Assembly: GCA_946486375.1 (NCBI GenBank)
Contig: CAMLTW010000004.1
Location: forward strand, 124,001-188,000
Direction: 5' to 3'
Length of the DNA: 64,000 bases
DNA from: an uncultured Rikenellaceae bacterium
GTDB taxonomy: Bacteria > Bacteroidota > Bacteroidia > Bacteroidales > Rikenellaceae
Below the pieces are notes generated by a model that saw only the letters and a program-made list of their open reading frames with translations, ran no database searches and had not been told where the DNA came from. This document shows positions 17,205-26,525 of the stretch, piece after piece (position 1 is the stretch's first letter; every line of letters starts with the position of its first letter). The position numbers and the translations under genes were made by a program.

Positions 17205-18125
17205 TTACGCTTCCCGGTAATCGCGGTGCAGCAGGGATTTTTCGAAACGATGGGCCTGAGTGACCATGAAGACCCCGGAAAAAACCAGTCCGGCGGCCAG
17301 CAGTTTCACGCCGTCCAGGCGATCCTGTCCCCGCAGCACGGCGAAGAGCACCGCCACCACGGGCTGGAGGTATTGGTAGATGGCTACCGTGGTGGGACGC
17401 ACCTTCCGCAATCCGTAAGCGACAAGGAGGAAAGCTACGAAAGTGACGCCCAGCAGGATGAAAACGATGGCGCCCCAGATGTCGGCCGGAATAGCGCCCC
17501 AGTCGGTTTGCGCCAGAGAAAAGCCGAAAAAAGGCAGCGTCGTCACGGTGGCCACCACGAACATGTAGGTCATGACCGTCAGCGGGCTGTATTTTTGCGT
17601 GAGGGGTTTCGTCCACACCAGATAACCGGCATAGCAGCAGGAACTGAACAGGATGAGCAGGTTTCCTCCGAGCTGCCCCTTGCCCAGATGAACCAGCCCC
17701 CCGTAAAGGATCACCAGCAACGCCCCTGCCGCGCCTACGATGACCCCGATCAACCGGAAAGGCGTGATCCGCTCCTTCCGGAACAGGGCCGAGATCAACA
17801 GCACCAGCACCGGAATGCAGGTCGTGATGATGGCCGCATCCACCGGGGAAGTGTAGCGCAGCCCCTGCAAAAACACGAACTGGTTCGCCACCAGCCCCAG
17901 CATGGAGGCGACGGCGAGTTTCCAGACGTCTTGCTTTCCCACCCGTTCCCGATGCGTAAAGGCGATCGCCGCCAGAAACAGCACCGCCGCCACGGAGACC
18001 CGGAGCACGGCCAACGCCAGCGGCGACATGTATTCCGGCATGATGGTCTTGGAATAGGAATAATTGAGCCCGAAAAGGATATTGGCTCCAATCAGCGCCA
18101 GATACGCCCTGTATTTTGCTGCCAT
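17205..18125 (-). CDS. EamA/DMT-superfamily transporter
   Basis: Drug/metabolite transporter of 306 residues with ten predicted membrane helices in two EamA repeats (about 8-140 and 155-295). The first begins ALIGANILFGLNYSYSK and the second contains LLILFSSCCYAGYLVWTK. Substrate cannot be told; the family exports amino acids, metabolites or drugs. ATG 18125 was chosen over ATG 18209 because the extra 28 residues are Arg/Lys-rich and overlap the promoter -7 element at 18207-18214. It is divergent from recQ. Confidence 0.88.
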   Translation of the reverse strand: MAAKYRAYLALIGANILFGLNYSYSKTIMPEYMSPLALAVLRVSVAAVLFLAAIAFTHRERVGKQDVWKLAVASMLGLVANQFVFLQGLRYTSPVDAAIITTCIPVLVLLISALFRKERITPFRLIGVIVGAAGALLVILYGGLVHLGKGQLGGNLLILFSSCCYAGYLVWTKPLTQKYSPLTVMTYMFVVATVTTLPFFGFSLAQTDWGAIPADIWGAIVFILLGVTFVAFLLVAYGLRKVRPTTVAIYQYLQPVVAVLFAVLRGQDRLDGVKLLAAGLVFSGVFMVTQAHRFEKSLLHRDYREA

Positions 18126-18206
18126 GGTTCCGCGTTTTGTACCTTCGTCCGAGAGCCGCCTTTCAACCGGTTTCTTCCCGGAACGGACGCCCTTTTTCGG
18201 ACGGCA

Positions 18207-18214
18207 CAAAGGTA
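18207..18214 (-). promoter_or_regulatory. -7 element of the EamA transporter gene
   Basis: CAAAGGTA on the plus strand (TACCTTTG on the minus strand), about 80 bp before the chosen ATG. Confidence 0.55.
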
Positions 18215-18270
18215 CACGGATTTCGCTTCCGGCGTACCGATTTGTTATTCCGGAATTCGTTTTTATGGGT

Positions 18271-18278
18271 TATCTTTG
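18271..18278 (+). promoter_or_regulatory. -7 element of recQ
   Basis: TATCTTTG, an exact TAnnTTTG, only 6 bp before the recQ ATG at 18284. Transcripts would have an almost absent leader. No convincing -33 element. Confidence 0.55.
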
Positions 18279-18283
18279 TATCA

Positions 18284-20185
18284 ATGAACGACTTTTCGGA
18301 AATTCTGCAAAAATACTGGGGATACGACACCTTCCGGCCGCTGCAGCGGGAGGTGATCGAAACCGTCTGCAGCGGAAAGGACGCCCTGCTGCTGATGCCC
18401 ACGGGAGGGGGCAAATCCCTCACCTATCAGGTGCCCGGGCTGGCGATGGAAGGCACGTGCGTGGTCATCACCCCGCTGATCGCCCTGATGAAAGACCAGA
18501 CCGATGCGCTGCGCAAACGGGGCATCCGGTGCGTTTCGATCCACTCCGGCATGACTCCGCGCCAGATCGACGTGGCGCTCGACAACTGCGTGTACGGCCA
18601 GTACAAATTCCTCTACGTTTCCCCGGAACGGATCGACAGCGAAATGTTTCGGGCCCGCTTCCAGCGGATGAAGGTTTCGCTGATCGCGGTAGACGAAGCG
18701 CACTGCATTTCCCAATGGGGCTACGACTTCCGCCCCTCCTACCTGCAAATCTGCCGCCTTCGGAAGCTGGCTCCGGACGCCCCCGTGCTGGCACTGACGG
18801 CTACGGCTCCTCCGCGGGTCGCGCGGGATATCATCGAATACCTGCAACTGCGGAACGCGCCGGTCTTCCGCAGGAGTTTCGCACGGGAAAACCTCTCCTA
18901 CCTGGTGCGGCGGACGGAAAACAAGCCGGAACACCTGCTTCGGGTCATCGCCCACGTACCGGGAAGCGGCATCGTTTACGTCCGGACGCGGGAACGGGCC
19001 GAGAAGCTGGCCGCCTTTCTGAACGAAAACGGCGTTTCCGCGGACTTTTACCATGCAGGGCTGGGATACATGACCCGGAACATCAAGCAGGACAACTGGG
19101 TAAAGGGAATCACGCGGGTGATCGTCGCCACCAACGCCTTCGGCATGGGAATCGACAAGGCCGACGTCCGGTTCGTGATCCATTACGACCTGTGCGACTC
19201 CCCGGAATCCTACTACCAGGAAGCGGGACGCGCCGGACGGGACGGGCGTCCCGCCTACGCCGTCCTGCTGCTGGCCGGAACGGATTGCATGAACGCCCGC
19301 AAACGGATGATCGCCGCCTACCCGCCCATCGCCACGATCAAAAAAATCTACGAGGCGATTTTCAACCACTACCAGATCGAAACGGGCGGAGGCAAAGGCA
19401 CCAGCCGGGAGTTCAACCTGTTCGAATTCTGCTCCAAGAACCGGATGTACGCGGCCACGGTTCACACGGCCGTCAAATTCCTGCAGATGAACGGCTACAT
19501 GACCCTGACCGACGAAGCGGAGCATCCGCCCCGGATCATGTTCATCGTGAGCCGGGACGACCTGTACCGCATCCGGGTGGAGCGGCAGGAACTGGACTAC
19601 TTCATCAAGGTATTGCTGCGCACCTATACGGGGATTTTCTCGGGCACGGTTCCGGTCAACCTGAGCGAACTGTCCTACATTTCCGGATACACGCTCGAAA
19701 AGATCATGGAACACTTCAAACGGCTCTCCCAACTGCACATCATCCGGTACATACCGGGAAACCGCTGCTCCCTCCTGATCTTCGAAGAGGAACGGCTGCC
19801 GGCGGAAAACGTGCGCATCTCTCCCGAAAGCTACGAGCACCGCAAGAAAATCGCCTTCGAACGGCTGGGAGTCATGATCCGTTATGCGGAAAGCGACACC
19901 GAGTGTCGGAGCCGGATGTTGCAGGAATACTTCGGGGAAACCGAGGTGCCCCCCTGCGGCAAATGCGACGTATGCCGGGAAGGGAAGGAAAATGCCGGTC
20001 AGGAAAACGGCCTGCGCCATCGGATACTGGAAACGGTGGGCGACGGGGAAGCCGACCTGCAACAGCTCGTGCGCGCCCTGCGGGGGAACACCGCACTGAT
20101 CCTGGACGAAATCCGGAAACTGCTGGCTTCGGGCCGACTGATCCAGCAGGCGGACGGAACCCTGATCCGGAACCAGACCGGATAG
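18284..20185 (+). CDS. recQ: ATP-dependent DNA helicase RecQ
   Basis: Superfamily 2 3'-5' DNA helicase for recombination and fork repair; 633 residues. Walker A MPTGGGKS (about 46-53), DEAH box followed by the RecQ aromatic-rich loop (DEAHCISQWGYDFRP), motif VI QEAGRAGRDG, and the RecQ zinc site (Cys at CRSRM and CGKCDVC) before a winged-helix-like RQC region. The protein ends soon after a short helical stretch and seems to lack a full HRDC domain, as some short RecQs do. Start ATG 18284 fits the canonical N-terminus (MNDFSEILQKYWGYDTFRPL); the frame extends upstream but only through EamA promoter sequence. Confidence 0.95.
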   Translation: MNDFSEILQKYWGYDTFRPLQREVIETVCSGKDALLLMPTGGGKSLTYQVPGLAMEGTCVVITPLIALMKDQTDALRKRGIRCVSIHSGMTPRQIDVALDNCVYGQYKFLYVSPERIDSEMFRARFQRMKVSLIAVDEAHCISQWGYDFRPSYLQICRLRKLAPDAPVLALTATAPPRVARDIIEYLQLRNAPVFRRSFARENLSYLVRRTENKPEHLLRVIAHVPGSGIVYVRTRERAEKLAAFLNENGVSADFYHAGLGYMTRNIKQDNWVKGITRVIVATNAFGMGIDKADVRFVIHYDLCDSPESYYQEAGRAGRDGRPAYAVLLLAGTDCMNARKRMIAAYPPIATIKKIYEAIFNHYQIETGGGKGTSREFNLFEFCSKNRMYAATVHTAVKFLQMNGYMTLTDEAEHPPRIMFIVSRDDLYRIRVERQELDYFIKVLLRTYTGIFSGTVPVNLSELSYISGYTLEKIMEHFKRLSQLHIIRYIPGNRCSLLIFEEERLPAENVRISPESYEHRKKIAFERLGVMIRYAESDTECRSRMLQEYFGETEVPPCGKCDVCREGKENAGQENGLRHRILETVGDGEADLQQLVRALRGNTALILDEIRKLLASGRLIQQADGTLIRNQTG

Positions 20186-20280
20186 GGGTCTTGTCTTATC
20201 CCTGCCTGACAATCGCAGTCGTCGGCTGCATGGCCAACCGAAACCGTCGCTAAGATACCCGCTTTCCCATTATCCGGCCG

Positions 20281-20338
20281 TTTCCGGCCTCCGGAAATTC
20301 CGAAAACGAAGAGCGGAACCTCCGAAAAGTTTCCGCTC
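20281..20338. terminator. Two small hairpins between convergent recQ and rfbB
   Basis: TTTCCGG-CCT-CCGGAAA at 20281-20297 and GAGCGGAA...TTCCGCTC at 20311-20338. Both lie between converging genes and could end either transcript, but neither has a strong T-run. Confidence 0.4.
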
Positions 20339-20361
20339 CATTGAAATCATCCCCGCATCCG

Positions 20362-21426
20362 TTACGACCGTTCTCCGTACATGGTATCGTAATACTTCTG
20401 ATATGCCCCGCTGGTCACGCGATCCAGCCACGGGCCGTTGTCGAGGTACCACCGCACGGTCTTTTCCAGTCCTTCCTCGAACTGAAGCGACGGTTCCCAT
20501 CCCAGCTCGTTCTTGAGTTTGGTGGAGTCGATGGCGTACCGCAGGTCGTGTCCGGCCCGGTCGGTCACGTAAGCGATCAGGTTCAGGCTCGCGCCCTCCG
20601 GACGTCCCAGCAGCCGATCCACCACCCGAATCATCGTCCGGATCAGGTCGATGTTCTTCCACTCGTTGAAACCGCCGATGTTATAGGTATCCCCCGGACG
20701 GCAGCCGTGAAAAATCACGTCGATCGCCCGCGCATGATCCACCACGTAGAGCCAATCCCGCACGTTTTCCCCCTTCCCGTAGACCGGCAGCGGCTTGTTG
20801 TGCCGTATATTGTTGATGAACAGCGGAATCAGTTTTTCCGGAAACTGGTTCGGCCCGTAGTTGTTGGAACAGTTCGAAATCACCACCGGCATCCCGTAGG
20901 TATTGTGATAGGCCCGGACGAAATGATCGGAAGAGGCCTTGGAAGCCGAATACGGGCTTTTGGGATCATAGGAAGTCGTTTCCGTGAAAAAGCCCCTTTC
21001 GTCCAGCGAACCGTACACCTCATCGGTCGAAACGTGGTAAAAAAGTTTTCCGTCCATTCCTCCGGTGTCCTCCCACGCCAGCCGCGCCGCCTGCAACAAC
21101 GACAGCGTCCCCAGCACGTTGGTCTGGGCGAAGGCGAACGGATCGCGGATGCTTCGGTCTACGTGGCTTTCCGCCGCCAGGTGGATCACCCCGTCGATCC
21201 GGTGTTCGGTGAAAATTTCCCGCATCCGGTCGAAATCGCAGATGTCTCCCTTGATGAACGTATAGTTCGGAGCCTGCTCCACGTCCCGCAAATTTTCCAG
21301 GTTCCCCGCATAGGTCAGCTTATCCAGGTTGAAAATCCGGTAATCCGGATATTTGTTCACGAAAAGCCTCACCACGTGGGAACCGATGAACCCCGCCCCT
21401 CCGGTAATCAGAATGTTCCTGCTCAT
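20362..21426 (-). CDS. rfbB: dTDP-glucose 4,6-dehydratase
   Basis: NAD-dependent short-chain dehydrogenase/reductase that converts dTDP-glucose to dTDP-4-keto-6-deoxyglucose, the second step of dTDP-L-rhamnose and related sugar synthesis. 354 residues, full length. Rossmann motif TGGAGFIGSH (about 8-17), active-site region STDEVYGSL and catalytic YSASK (Tyr-x-x-x-Lys) are intact. It lies 14 bp downstream of rfbA on the same strand, so the two early steps are co-transcribed. The later genes rfbC and rfbD are not in this window. It supplies activated deoxysugar for surface glycans. Confidence 0.96.
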   Translation of the reverse strand: MSRNILITGGAGFIGSHVVRLFVNKYPDYRIFNLDKLTYAGNLENLRDVEQAPNYTFIKGDICDFDRMREIFTEHRIDGVIHLAAESHVDRSIRDPFAFAQTNVLGTLSLLQAARLAWEDTGGMDGKLFYHVSTDEVYGSLDERGFFTETTSYDPKSPYSASKASSDHFVRAYHNTYGMPVVISNCSNNYGPNQFPEKLIPLFINNIRHNKPLPVYGKGENVRDWLYVVDHARAIDVIFHGCRPGDTYNIGGFNEWKNIDLIRTMIRVVDRLLGRPEGASLNLIAYVTDRAGHDLRYAIDSTKLKNELGWEPSLQFEEGLEKTVRWYLDNGPWLDRVTSGAYQKYYDTMYGERS

Positions 21427-21440
21427 GCCTTATAATCGTC

Positions 21441-22319
21441 TTAAAATTTTCCGACCAGTTTCAACAAATACTCCCCGTAAGCGTTCCGGGCCATCGGCTC
21501 GGCCAGTTTCCGCACCTTTTCCCCGTCGATCCAGCCTTTCCGATAAGCGATCTCCTCGAGCGAAGCCACCAGCAACCCCTGACGCTTTTCGATGGCCTCG
21601 ATAAACGTGGATGCCTCGGACAGCGAATCGTGCGTCCCGGTATCGAGCCAGGCGAACCCGCGTCCCAATACCTCCACCCGCAACCGGCCCGATTTCAGGT
21701 ACCATTCGTTCACCGAAGTGATTTCCAGTTCGCCCCGCGCGGAAGGCCGGATGATTTTGGCCACCTCCACCACGTCGTTCGTATAGAAATAAAGTCCCGG
21801 CACCGCATAGTTCGAACGGGGGCGTTCCGGCTTTTCCTCGATGCTGAGGGCGTTCCCCCGGTCGTCGAACTCCACGATCCCATACCGGTGCGGGTCGCGC
21901 ACCAGATATCCGAAAACGGTAGACCGTCCGGCATCCTCCGCCGTCCGGACGGAAGCGGCGAGCTGCTGCGTGAATCCCTGTCCGTAAAAAATGTTATCCC
22001 CCAGCACCAGACACACGCAATCCTTCCCGATAAAACGTTCCCCGATCAGAAACGCCTGCGCCAGCCCGTCGGGAGAAGGCTGTTCGGCGTACTCGAACTT
22101 CACCCCGAAATCGGAACCGTCGCCCAGCAGCCGCTCGAAGCCGGGCAGGTCGTAGGGCGTCGAAATGATGAGAATCTCCCGGATGCCGGCCAGCATGAGC
22201 ACCGAAACCGGATAATAGATCATCGGCTTGTTATAGATCGGAAGCAACTGCTTCGACACCCCTTTGGTGATCGGATACAGCCTCGTGCCCGAACCGCCCG
22301 CCAGTACGATACCTTTCAT
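21441..22319 (-). CDS. rfbA: Glucose-1-phosphate thymidylyltransferase
   Basis: Makes dTDP-glucose from glucose-1-phosphate and dTTP. 292 residues with the nucleotide-binding signature [20 protein letters not shown] near the N-terminus and the conserved GLAQAF and GDNIFYG segments. The frame can begin at 22343, but ATG 22319 gives the canonical start ([11 protein letters not shown]) and the promoter -7 element overlaps the longer start. First gene of the rfbA-rfbB unit. Confidence 0.96.
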   Translation of the reverse strand: MKGIVLAGGSGTRLYPITKGVSKQLLPIYNKPMIYYPVSVLMLAGIREILIISTPYDLPGFERLLGDGSDFGVKFEYAEQPSPDGLAQAFLIGERFIGKDCVCLVLGDNIFYGQGFTQQLAASVRTAEDAGRSTVFGYLVRDPHRYGIVEFDDRGNALSIEEKPERPRSNYAVPGLYFYTNDVVEVAKIIRPSARGELEITSVNEWYLKSGRLRVEVLGRGFAWLDTGTHDSLSEASTFIEAIEKRQGLLVASLEEIAYRKGWIDGEKVRKLAEPMARNAYGEYLLKLVGKF

Positions 22320-22340
22320 TTTTCCCGTTTTGAATCCGTT

Positions 22341-22348
22341 CAAAAATA
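22341..22348 (-). promoter_or_regulatory. -7 element of rfbA-rfbB
   Basis: CAAAAATA on the plus strand (TATTTTTG on the minus strand), 21 bp before the rfbA ATG. Confidence 0.5.
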
Positions 22349-22396
22349 ATCAATCCGCCGGTAAAGATAAAACAACTTTGCGAAAAGTCAGCCTTT

Positions 22397-23749
22397 TTAT
22401 TTATCATACATGATAACCGTCACCGTCGTCCCCTTCCCCAACTCGGAAACGACGGAAAGGCGTCCCCCGTGCAGGTCGACGATCCGGGCCGAAAGCGACA
22501 GTCCGATCCCCGTTCCGCGGTAATTCCCCGTATTGGCTCCCCGGTAAAAAGGCTGGAATATTTTCCGGATTTCGCCCGGGGGAATGCCAATCCCCTCGTC
22601 CCGGATGTCGATGCACAACCGGGTTCCCTCCCGGCGGAAAGCGATCGTCACCGGTTTTCCGTCCGAAAATTTCCGGGCGTTTCCCAGCAGATTGATAAAA
22701 GCGATCTTCAGCAACGTGTCGACTCCGTGAACGGTGTGAGGCCCTTCCGCCCCCGGCCCGAACACGACGGCTCCTCCATCCGGTGCGGTCCTTTCCACTT
22801 CCGCCGCCGCTCCTTCCAGCAAACGTCCCACATCCACCGTCCTTTTCGGAATCCGCGAAAAATCGAAATCGGTCTGGGCCAGCATGAACAAATCCCGGAT
22901 CATGGAGTTGAGCCGCTCGGTTTCGGCAAGCACGGTTTCCAGCGTTCCGACATACTCTTCCGGTTCTCTCCTTTTGCTGAGGGCGATTTCGGTAGCTCCC
23001 AGAATGGCGGTCAGGGGATTGCGCAGTTCGTGGGAAGCGTTGCGGATAAATGAATTCTGCATGTCGAAAGCCTCTCGAAGCCGTCCGATCATGTCGTTGA
23101 ACGTCCGGGAAAGTTCCGAGAGTTCGTCGTTCCCGCGTTCTTCCCGCAGGCTTCGTTTGAGGTTGTTGGCGGTAATGTTCCTTACGTTGCGGATGATGTC
23201 CGCCACCGGAGCCATCACCTTCCTGGCATACAGCTGGCCGATCAGGTAAACCAGCACCGTACTGACGAACAGGATGACAGTCAGCAGCCGGAGCAGATTG
23301 TGCCGGCTGTCGGCTCCGTGCCGGTCGTATGCGGAAATAATAACAACAAAGTTCCCTGCGTTGTCCGGATAATAGACGCCCAGACACTGCATCTCCCCCC
23401 GGCGGAATTCGACCGTGCGTCCCTGCAACAACAGACGGGCGTCCCGTTCGGCAGGAACGACCGTCCGGAGCGAATCCAGAATGTGGGGATCGTCCGCATC
23501 GAACACCCGGTCGGATTCCCGGTTCAGGGCGAATTTGTAACTGTCGGCCACGCTTTGATAAGCGCTTTCCGGCATCTCGTCCTGTTCGAAATGATACTGT
23601 ACCGAAACCATCGCCCGATCCCACAGCTGATCGTAGAAACGGCGTTCCCCGTCCCTCACCGTCAGCACGTAGGCCACCGCGAACGCTCCCAGCAGCACCA
23701 TGAACGTGAGCTGGGTGTACAGGATGGCTATTTTGCTGCGAATCCTCAC
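22397..23749 (-). CDS. HAMP-type sensor histidine kinase
   Basis: Membrane sensor kinase, 450 residues. Membrane helix 1 at about 9-28, periplasmic sensor to about 155, membrane helix 2 (LLTVILFVSTVLVYLIG), HAMP (VRNITANNLKRSL, ELSRTFNDMIGRL), HisKA phosphoacceptor ASHELRNPLTAI and HATPase with G1 (DEGIGIPPGE) and G2 (GTGIGLSLS). It lies 4 bp downstream of its response regulator, so this is a complete two-component system of the OmpR/HisKA type. The signal is unknown; the neighbouring dTDP-sugar genes are a separate unit with their own promoter. Confidence 0.95.
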   Translation of the reverse strand: MRIRSKIAILYTQLTFMVLLGAFAVAYVLTVRDGERRFYDQLWDRAMVSVQYHFEQDEMPESAYQSVADSYKFALNRESDRVFDADDPHILDSLRTVVPAERDARLLLQGRTVEFRRGEMQCLGVYYPDNAGNFVVIISAYDRHGADSRHNLLRLLTVILFVSTVLVYLIGQLYARKVMAPVADIIRNVRNITANNLKRSLREERGNDELSELSRTFNDMIGRLREAFDMQNSFIRNASHELRNPLTAILGATEIALSKRREPEEYVGTLETVLAETERLNSMIRDLFMLAQTDFDFSRIPKRTVDVGRLLEGAAAEVERTAPDGGAVVFGPGAEGPHTVHGVDTLLKIAFINLLGNARKFSDGKPVTIAFRREGTRLCIDIRDEGIGIPPGEIRKIFQPFYRGANTGNYRGTGIGLSLSARIVDLHGGRLSVVSELGKGTTVTVIMYDK

Positions 23750-23753
23750 GGGC

Positions 23754-24434
23754 CTATTCCTCCCTCATCACGTATCCCATCCCGATCACCGTGTGGATCA
23801 GTCTCGAGGCAAACGGTTTGTCGATCTTGTTCCGCAAATAGTTGATGTAAACGTCCACCGTATTGGTGCCCATGTCGAATTCCACGTCCCAGACCTTTTC
23901 GAGAATCTGTTCGCGGGACAGCACGCGCTTCTGATTGGTGATGAAATAATAGAGCAGCCGGTATTCCTTGGAAGTGAGCTGAATGCTCCGTCCGGCCCGC
24001 ACGACGGTTTTGGAATCGTCGTCCAGTTCCAGGTCCGCAATCCGGTAAATCCGCGGTTCCTCCGGCCGGCGGCGTCTCCGTACCAGAGCATGCACCCGGG
24101 CCAGCAGTTCCCGGAAATGAAAGGGCTTGGTCAGGTAATCGTCCGCTCCGGTTTCCAACCCCGCCACCACGTCGTCTGTGGAACCGAGCGCCGTCAGGAT
24201 GAGTACCGGCACTTCGAAACCGTATTTTTCCCGTACCCGCCGGCAAATCTCCAGTCCGTCCATTTCGGGCAGCATCCGGTCGATCACCAACAGATCGTAT
24301 CGTCCCGTACGGGCCAGGTTCCAGCCGCTCAGCCCGTCCGAAGCCACCGACACTTCATACCCCTGCTCCTCCAGCCCTTTGCGGATGAAGGAGGATACGT
24401 TCTTTTCGTCCTCTATCAACAGTATCTTGTCCAT
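23754..24434 (-). CDS. OmpR-family response regulator
   Basis: DNA-binding response regulator, 226 residues. Receiver domain with acidic pocket (LIEDE), phospho-acceptor Asp52 in LLVIDRMLPEMDG, switch Thr in LTALGS and Lys in YLTKPF. The C-terminal winged helix (about 130-226) has the OmpR signatures LTSKEYRLL and TVDVYINYLRNKID. It is paired with the kinase 4 bp downstream. Only 45 bp separates it from the upstream methyltransferase gene, so readthrough is possible. Confidence 0.95.
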   Translation of the reverse strand: MDKILLIEDEKNVSSFIRKGLEEQGYEVSVASDGLSGWNLARTGRYDLLVIDRMLPEMDGLEICRRVREKYGFEVPVLILTALGSTDDVVAGLETGADDYLTKPFHFRELLARVHALVRRRRRPEEPRIYRIADLELDDDSKTVVRAGRSIQLTSKEYRLLYYFITNQKRVLSREQILEKVWDVEFDMGTNTVDVYINYLRNKIDKPFASRLIHTVIGMGYVMREE

Positions 24435-24479
24435 GCGTGCACCGGTTAATTTCCAACGACGCTCTCTGCGCCCGCTCCG

Positions 24480-25664
24480 CTACTCCACGTACAGTACCAA
24501 CCCTTTCAAGTATTCCCCTTCGGGATGGTAAATGTTCACGGGGTGATCGGCCGGCTGGGTGAGCTGATGCAGGATCCGCACGTTGCGCCCCGCAATGGCC
24601 GCTCCCGAAAAAACGGCGTTCCGGAAATGTTCCCGGCTGACCGCCTGCGAACAACTGAACGTAAAAAGAATTCCGCCGGGGCGTATGCGGGAAATCGCCC
24701 GGGCATTGAGTCGTTTGTATCCCTGCAATGCATTTCCCAGTACGCGTTGATGTTTGGCGAACGCCGGGGGATCGAGCACGATCAGATCGTACTGATCCTG
24801 TACGTCCTTCAGGAAATCGAAAGCGTCGCAGGCGATGGCCCGGTGGGACGCCTCCGTTCCGAAATTCAACTCGACGTTTTTCTGCGCCAGTTCCACGGCC
24901 CGCCGGGAGCTGTCCACCGAATCGACATGCACCGCTCCCCCCTGAAGGGCATAGACGGAAAAGCCGCCCGTGTAGCAAAACGTATTGAGCACCGTGCGGC
25001 CGGCGGCATACTGCCCCACCAACCGGCGATTGTCCCGCTGGTCGATGAAAAAGCCCGTTTTCTGCCCCCGCTCCCAGTTGACCAGAAATCGGTTTCCGTT
25101 TTCCAGCACGGGTTCTCCGGCAGCCGCTCCGAACAGATATCCGTCCACGGGATTCAGCTCCGCCCGAAAAGGAAGCGTGCCGCTGCTCTTGTCATAAACG
25201 GCGGTCAGTTTTCCGCCGTAAATCTCCCGCAGGATCTCCGCGATCTGCTGCCGGGAACGGTACATCCCGATCGAATGCGCCTGCAAAACCGCCACGGAAC
25301 CATAGATATCGACCACCAGTCCGGGCAGGGAATCCCCTTCCCCATGCACGAGGCGGTAACAGGTGGTTTCTTCGGAATCCGCCAACCCCAACGCCCCGCG
25401 GAGCCGACAGGCTTGTTCCAGCCGGGCCGTCCACCACGCCCGGTCGATTTTCTCGTCCCGGAACGTGAGCACCCGCACGGCGATGGAACCGACTTGGAAA
25501 TGTCCTCTGGCGATGAACTTTTCCTCGCTGTCGACCACCGTCACGACCTCCCCTTCTTCCGGTTCGCCGTAAATCCGGGAGACGGCCCCCGAAAAAATCC
25601 ACGGGTGAAAACGGAGCAGGGATTCTTCCTTCCCTCTTTTCAGAACGATGCGGGTTTCTTCCAT
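24480..25664 (-). CDS. RlmI-type class I rRNA (cytosine) methyltransferase
   Basis: SAM-dependent RNA methyltransferase of the RlmI/RlmK family, 394 residues like RlmI, which methylates C1962 of 23S rRNA. N-terminal PUA domain (about 1-75; HPWIFSGAVSRI), then an EEHEE-type linker domain and a Rossmann methyltransferase with NTFCYTGGFSVYAL (SAM loop), the DPPAFAKHQ catalytic motif and FTFSCSQ. The frame extends upstream across the exonuclease gene, but that part is a shadow. ATG 25664 or 25667 is the natural start, overlapping the exonuclease stop codon (TAATGATG), so translation is coupled. The exact target base is inferred. Confidence 0.9.
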   Translation of the reverse strand: MEETRIVLKRGKEESLLRFHPWIFSGAVSRIYGEPEEGEVVTVVDSEEKFIARGHFQVGSIAVRVLTFRDEKIDRAWWTARLEQACRLRGALGLADSEETTCYRLVHGEGDSLPGLVVDIYGSVAVLQAHSIGMYRSRQQIAEILREIYGGKLTAVYDKSSGTLPFRAELNPVDGYLFGAAAGEPVLENGNRFLVNWERGQKTGFFIDQRDNRRLVGQYAAGRTVLNTFCYTGGFSVYALQGGAVHVDSVDSSRRAVELAQKNVELNFGTEASHRAIACDAFDFLKDVQDQYDLIVLDPPAFAKHQRVLGNALQGYKRLNARAISRIRPGGILFTFSCSQAVSREHFRNAVFSGAAIAGRNVRILHQLTQPADHPVNIYHPEGEYLKGLVLYVE

Positions 25665-25666
25665 CA

Positions 25667-26242
25667 TTACGATCGGGTTAAGCGGAGGTAGATTTCGCGG
25701 CATATCCAGGCATCGGTGGCCGCATAGAGTTGCTGCGCAGGAGTGAGGGCCTGCGCTTCCCAGTTGCTCAGCCGCTGGGCTTTGGAAATCCGTACGCCCA
25801 GCACGATGGCGGACATTTTCCGCACGCTGATTTCCGAAATGCCGTATTTCGGCATCAGGGACTGCACGTCGAGGAAACCGCCCGGACGGAAAGGGAACTG
25901 CTTCTGGATGCCCTTGATGTCGTCCCGGATGGAAGCCCCCACTTTCAGAATCCGTTCGTTTTCCAGCAGGCCGATCATCTCGGGCGAAAGCTTCACCTTG
26001 TTCAGCCGGAGCAGGAAAGCGGTCGTCTCCGAAGAGAGTTGTACCAGCGACATGGCATAAAGTTTTCCGCGCAGGAACGAAGGCCGCGTTTCCGTGTCGA
26101 AACCGAGCACGGAGCACTCGTTCAGGCGCCGGAAAGCGTCCCGCATGGACGCTTCCGTTTCCACGACCACGATCTCCCCGGGAAACACCCCGCGGGGCAA
26201 CCGGCCCAATTCTTCGTCCGTTATGCTCTCTCTGTACGACAT
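25667..26242 (-). CDS. DEDD-type 3'-5' exonuclease domain protein
   Basis: A 191-residue stand-alone 3'-5' exonuclease of the DnaQ/RNase D superfamily. Exo I motif GFDTETRPSF (DxE), Exo II in KVGASIRDDIKGI, and Exo III YAATDAW (Tyr...Asp) are all present, so it is probably active on RNA or DNA ends. The start is ATG 26242; the longer frame to 26362 overlaps the promoter -7 element and lacks domain support. It overlaps the RlmI-like methyltransferase, so the two form an RNA-processing pair, a conserved arrangement in Bacteroidota to my knowledge. Confidence 0.88.
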   Translation of the reverse strand: MSYRESITDEELGRLPRGVFPGEIVVVETEASMRDAFRRLNECSVLGFDTETRPSFLRGKLYAMSLVQLSSETTAFLLRLNKVKLSPEMIGLLENERILKVGASIRDDIKGIQKQFPFRPGGFLDVQSLMPKYGISEISVRKMSAIVLGVRISKAQRLSNWEAQALTPAQQLYAATDAWICREIYLRLTRS

Positions 26243-26359
26243 TCCATGCTCAATGGCTCCCCTTTCCCGGAGAATGTTTCCGGAACTTTTCCAAGGCCCT
26301 GCGAGGCCCGGTTCCCGCCGGGCGTTTTCCGCGCCTGCGAATCCGGAAAGGAGCTCCTG

Positions 26360-26367
26360 CAAAGGTA
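26360..26367 (-). promoter_or_regulatory. -7 element of the exonuclease-methyltransferase operon
   Basis: CAAAGGTA on the plus strand (TACCTTTG on the minus strand), about 118 bp upstream of the exonuclease ATG. Divergent from the clostripain-like gene. Confidence 0.5.
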
Positions 26368-26486
26368 GTAAGAATCCGGTTAGTTTTAAACTTTTCCGAT
26401 GTTATTCCGCCCTTCACGCCGTTCCGATTCGGATCGGAAAAGCGTCCGCACATCGGGCGATCCGCCGCATTTCTCGAAAAAATGCG

Positions 26487-26494
26487 TAATTTTG
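26487..26494 (+). promoter_or_regulatory. -7 element of the clostripain-like lipoprotein gene
   Basis: TAATTTTG, an exact TAnnTTTG, 32 bp before the ATG at 26526. No clear -33. Confidence 0.5.
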
Positions 26495-26525
26495 GAGTGA
26501 CATTTGTCGAAAGCCAATTATCGAA

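Noticed and set aside
18281..20212. Long open frame on the minus strand opposite recQ
   Set aside because: Antisense shadow; the plus strand encodes all helicase motifs.
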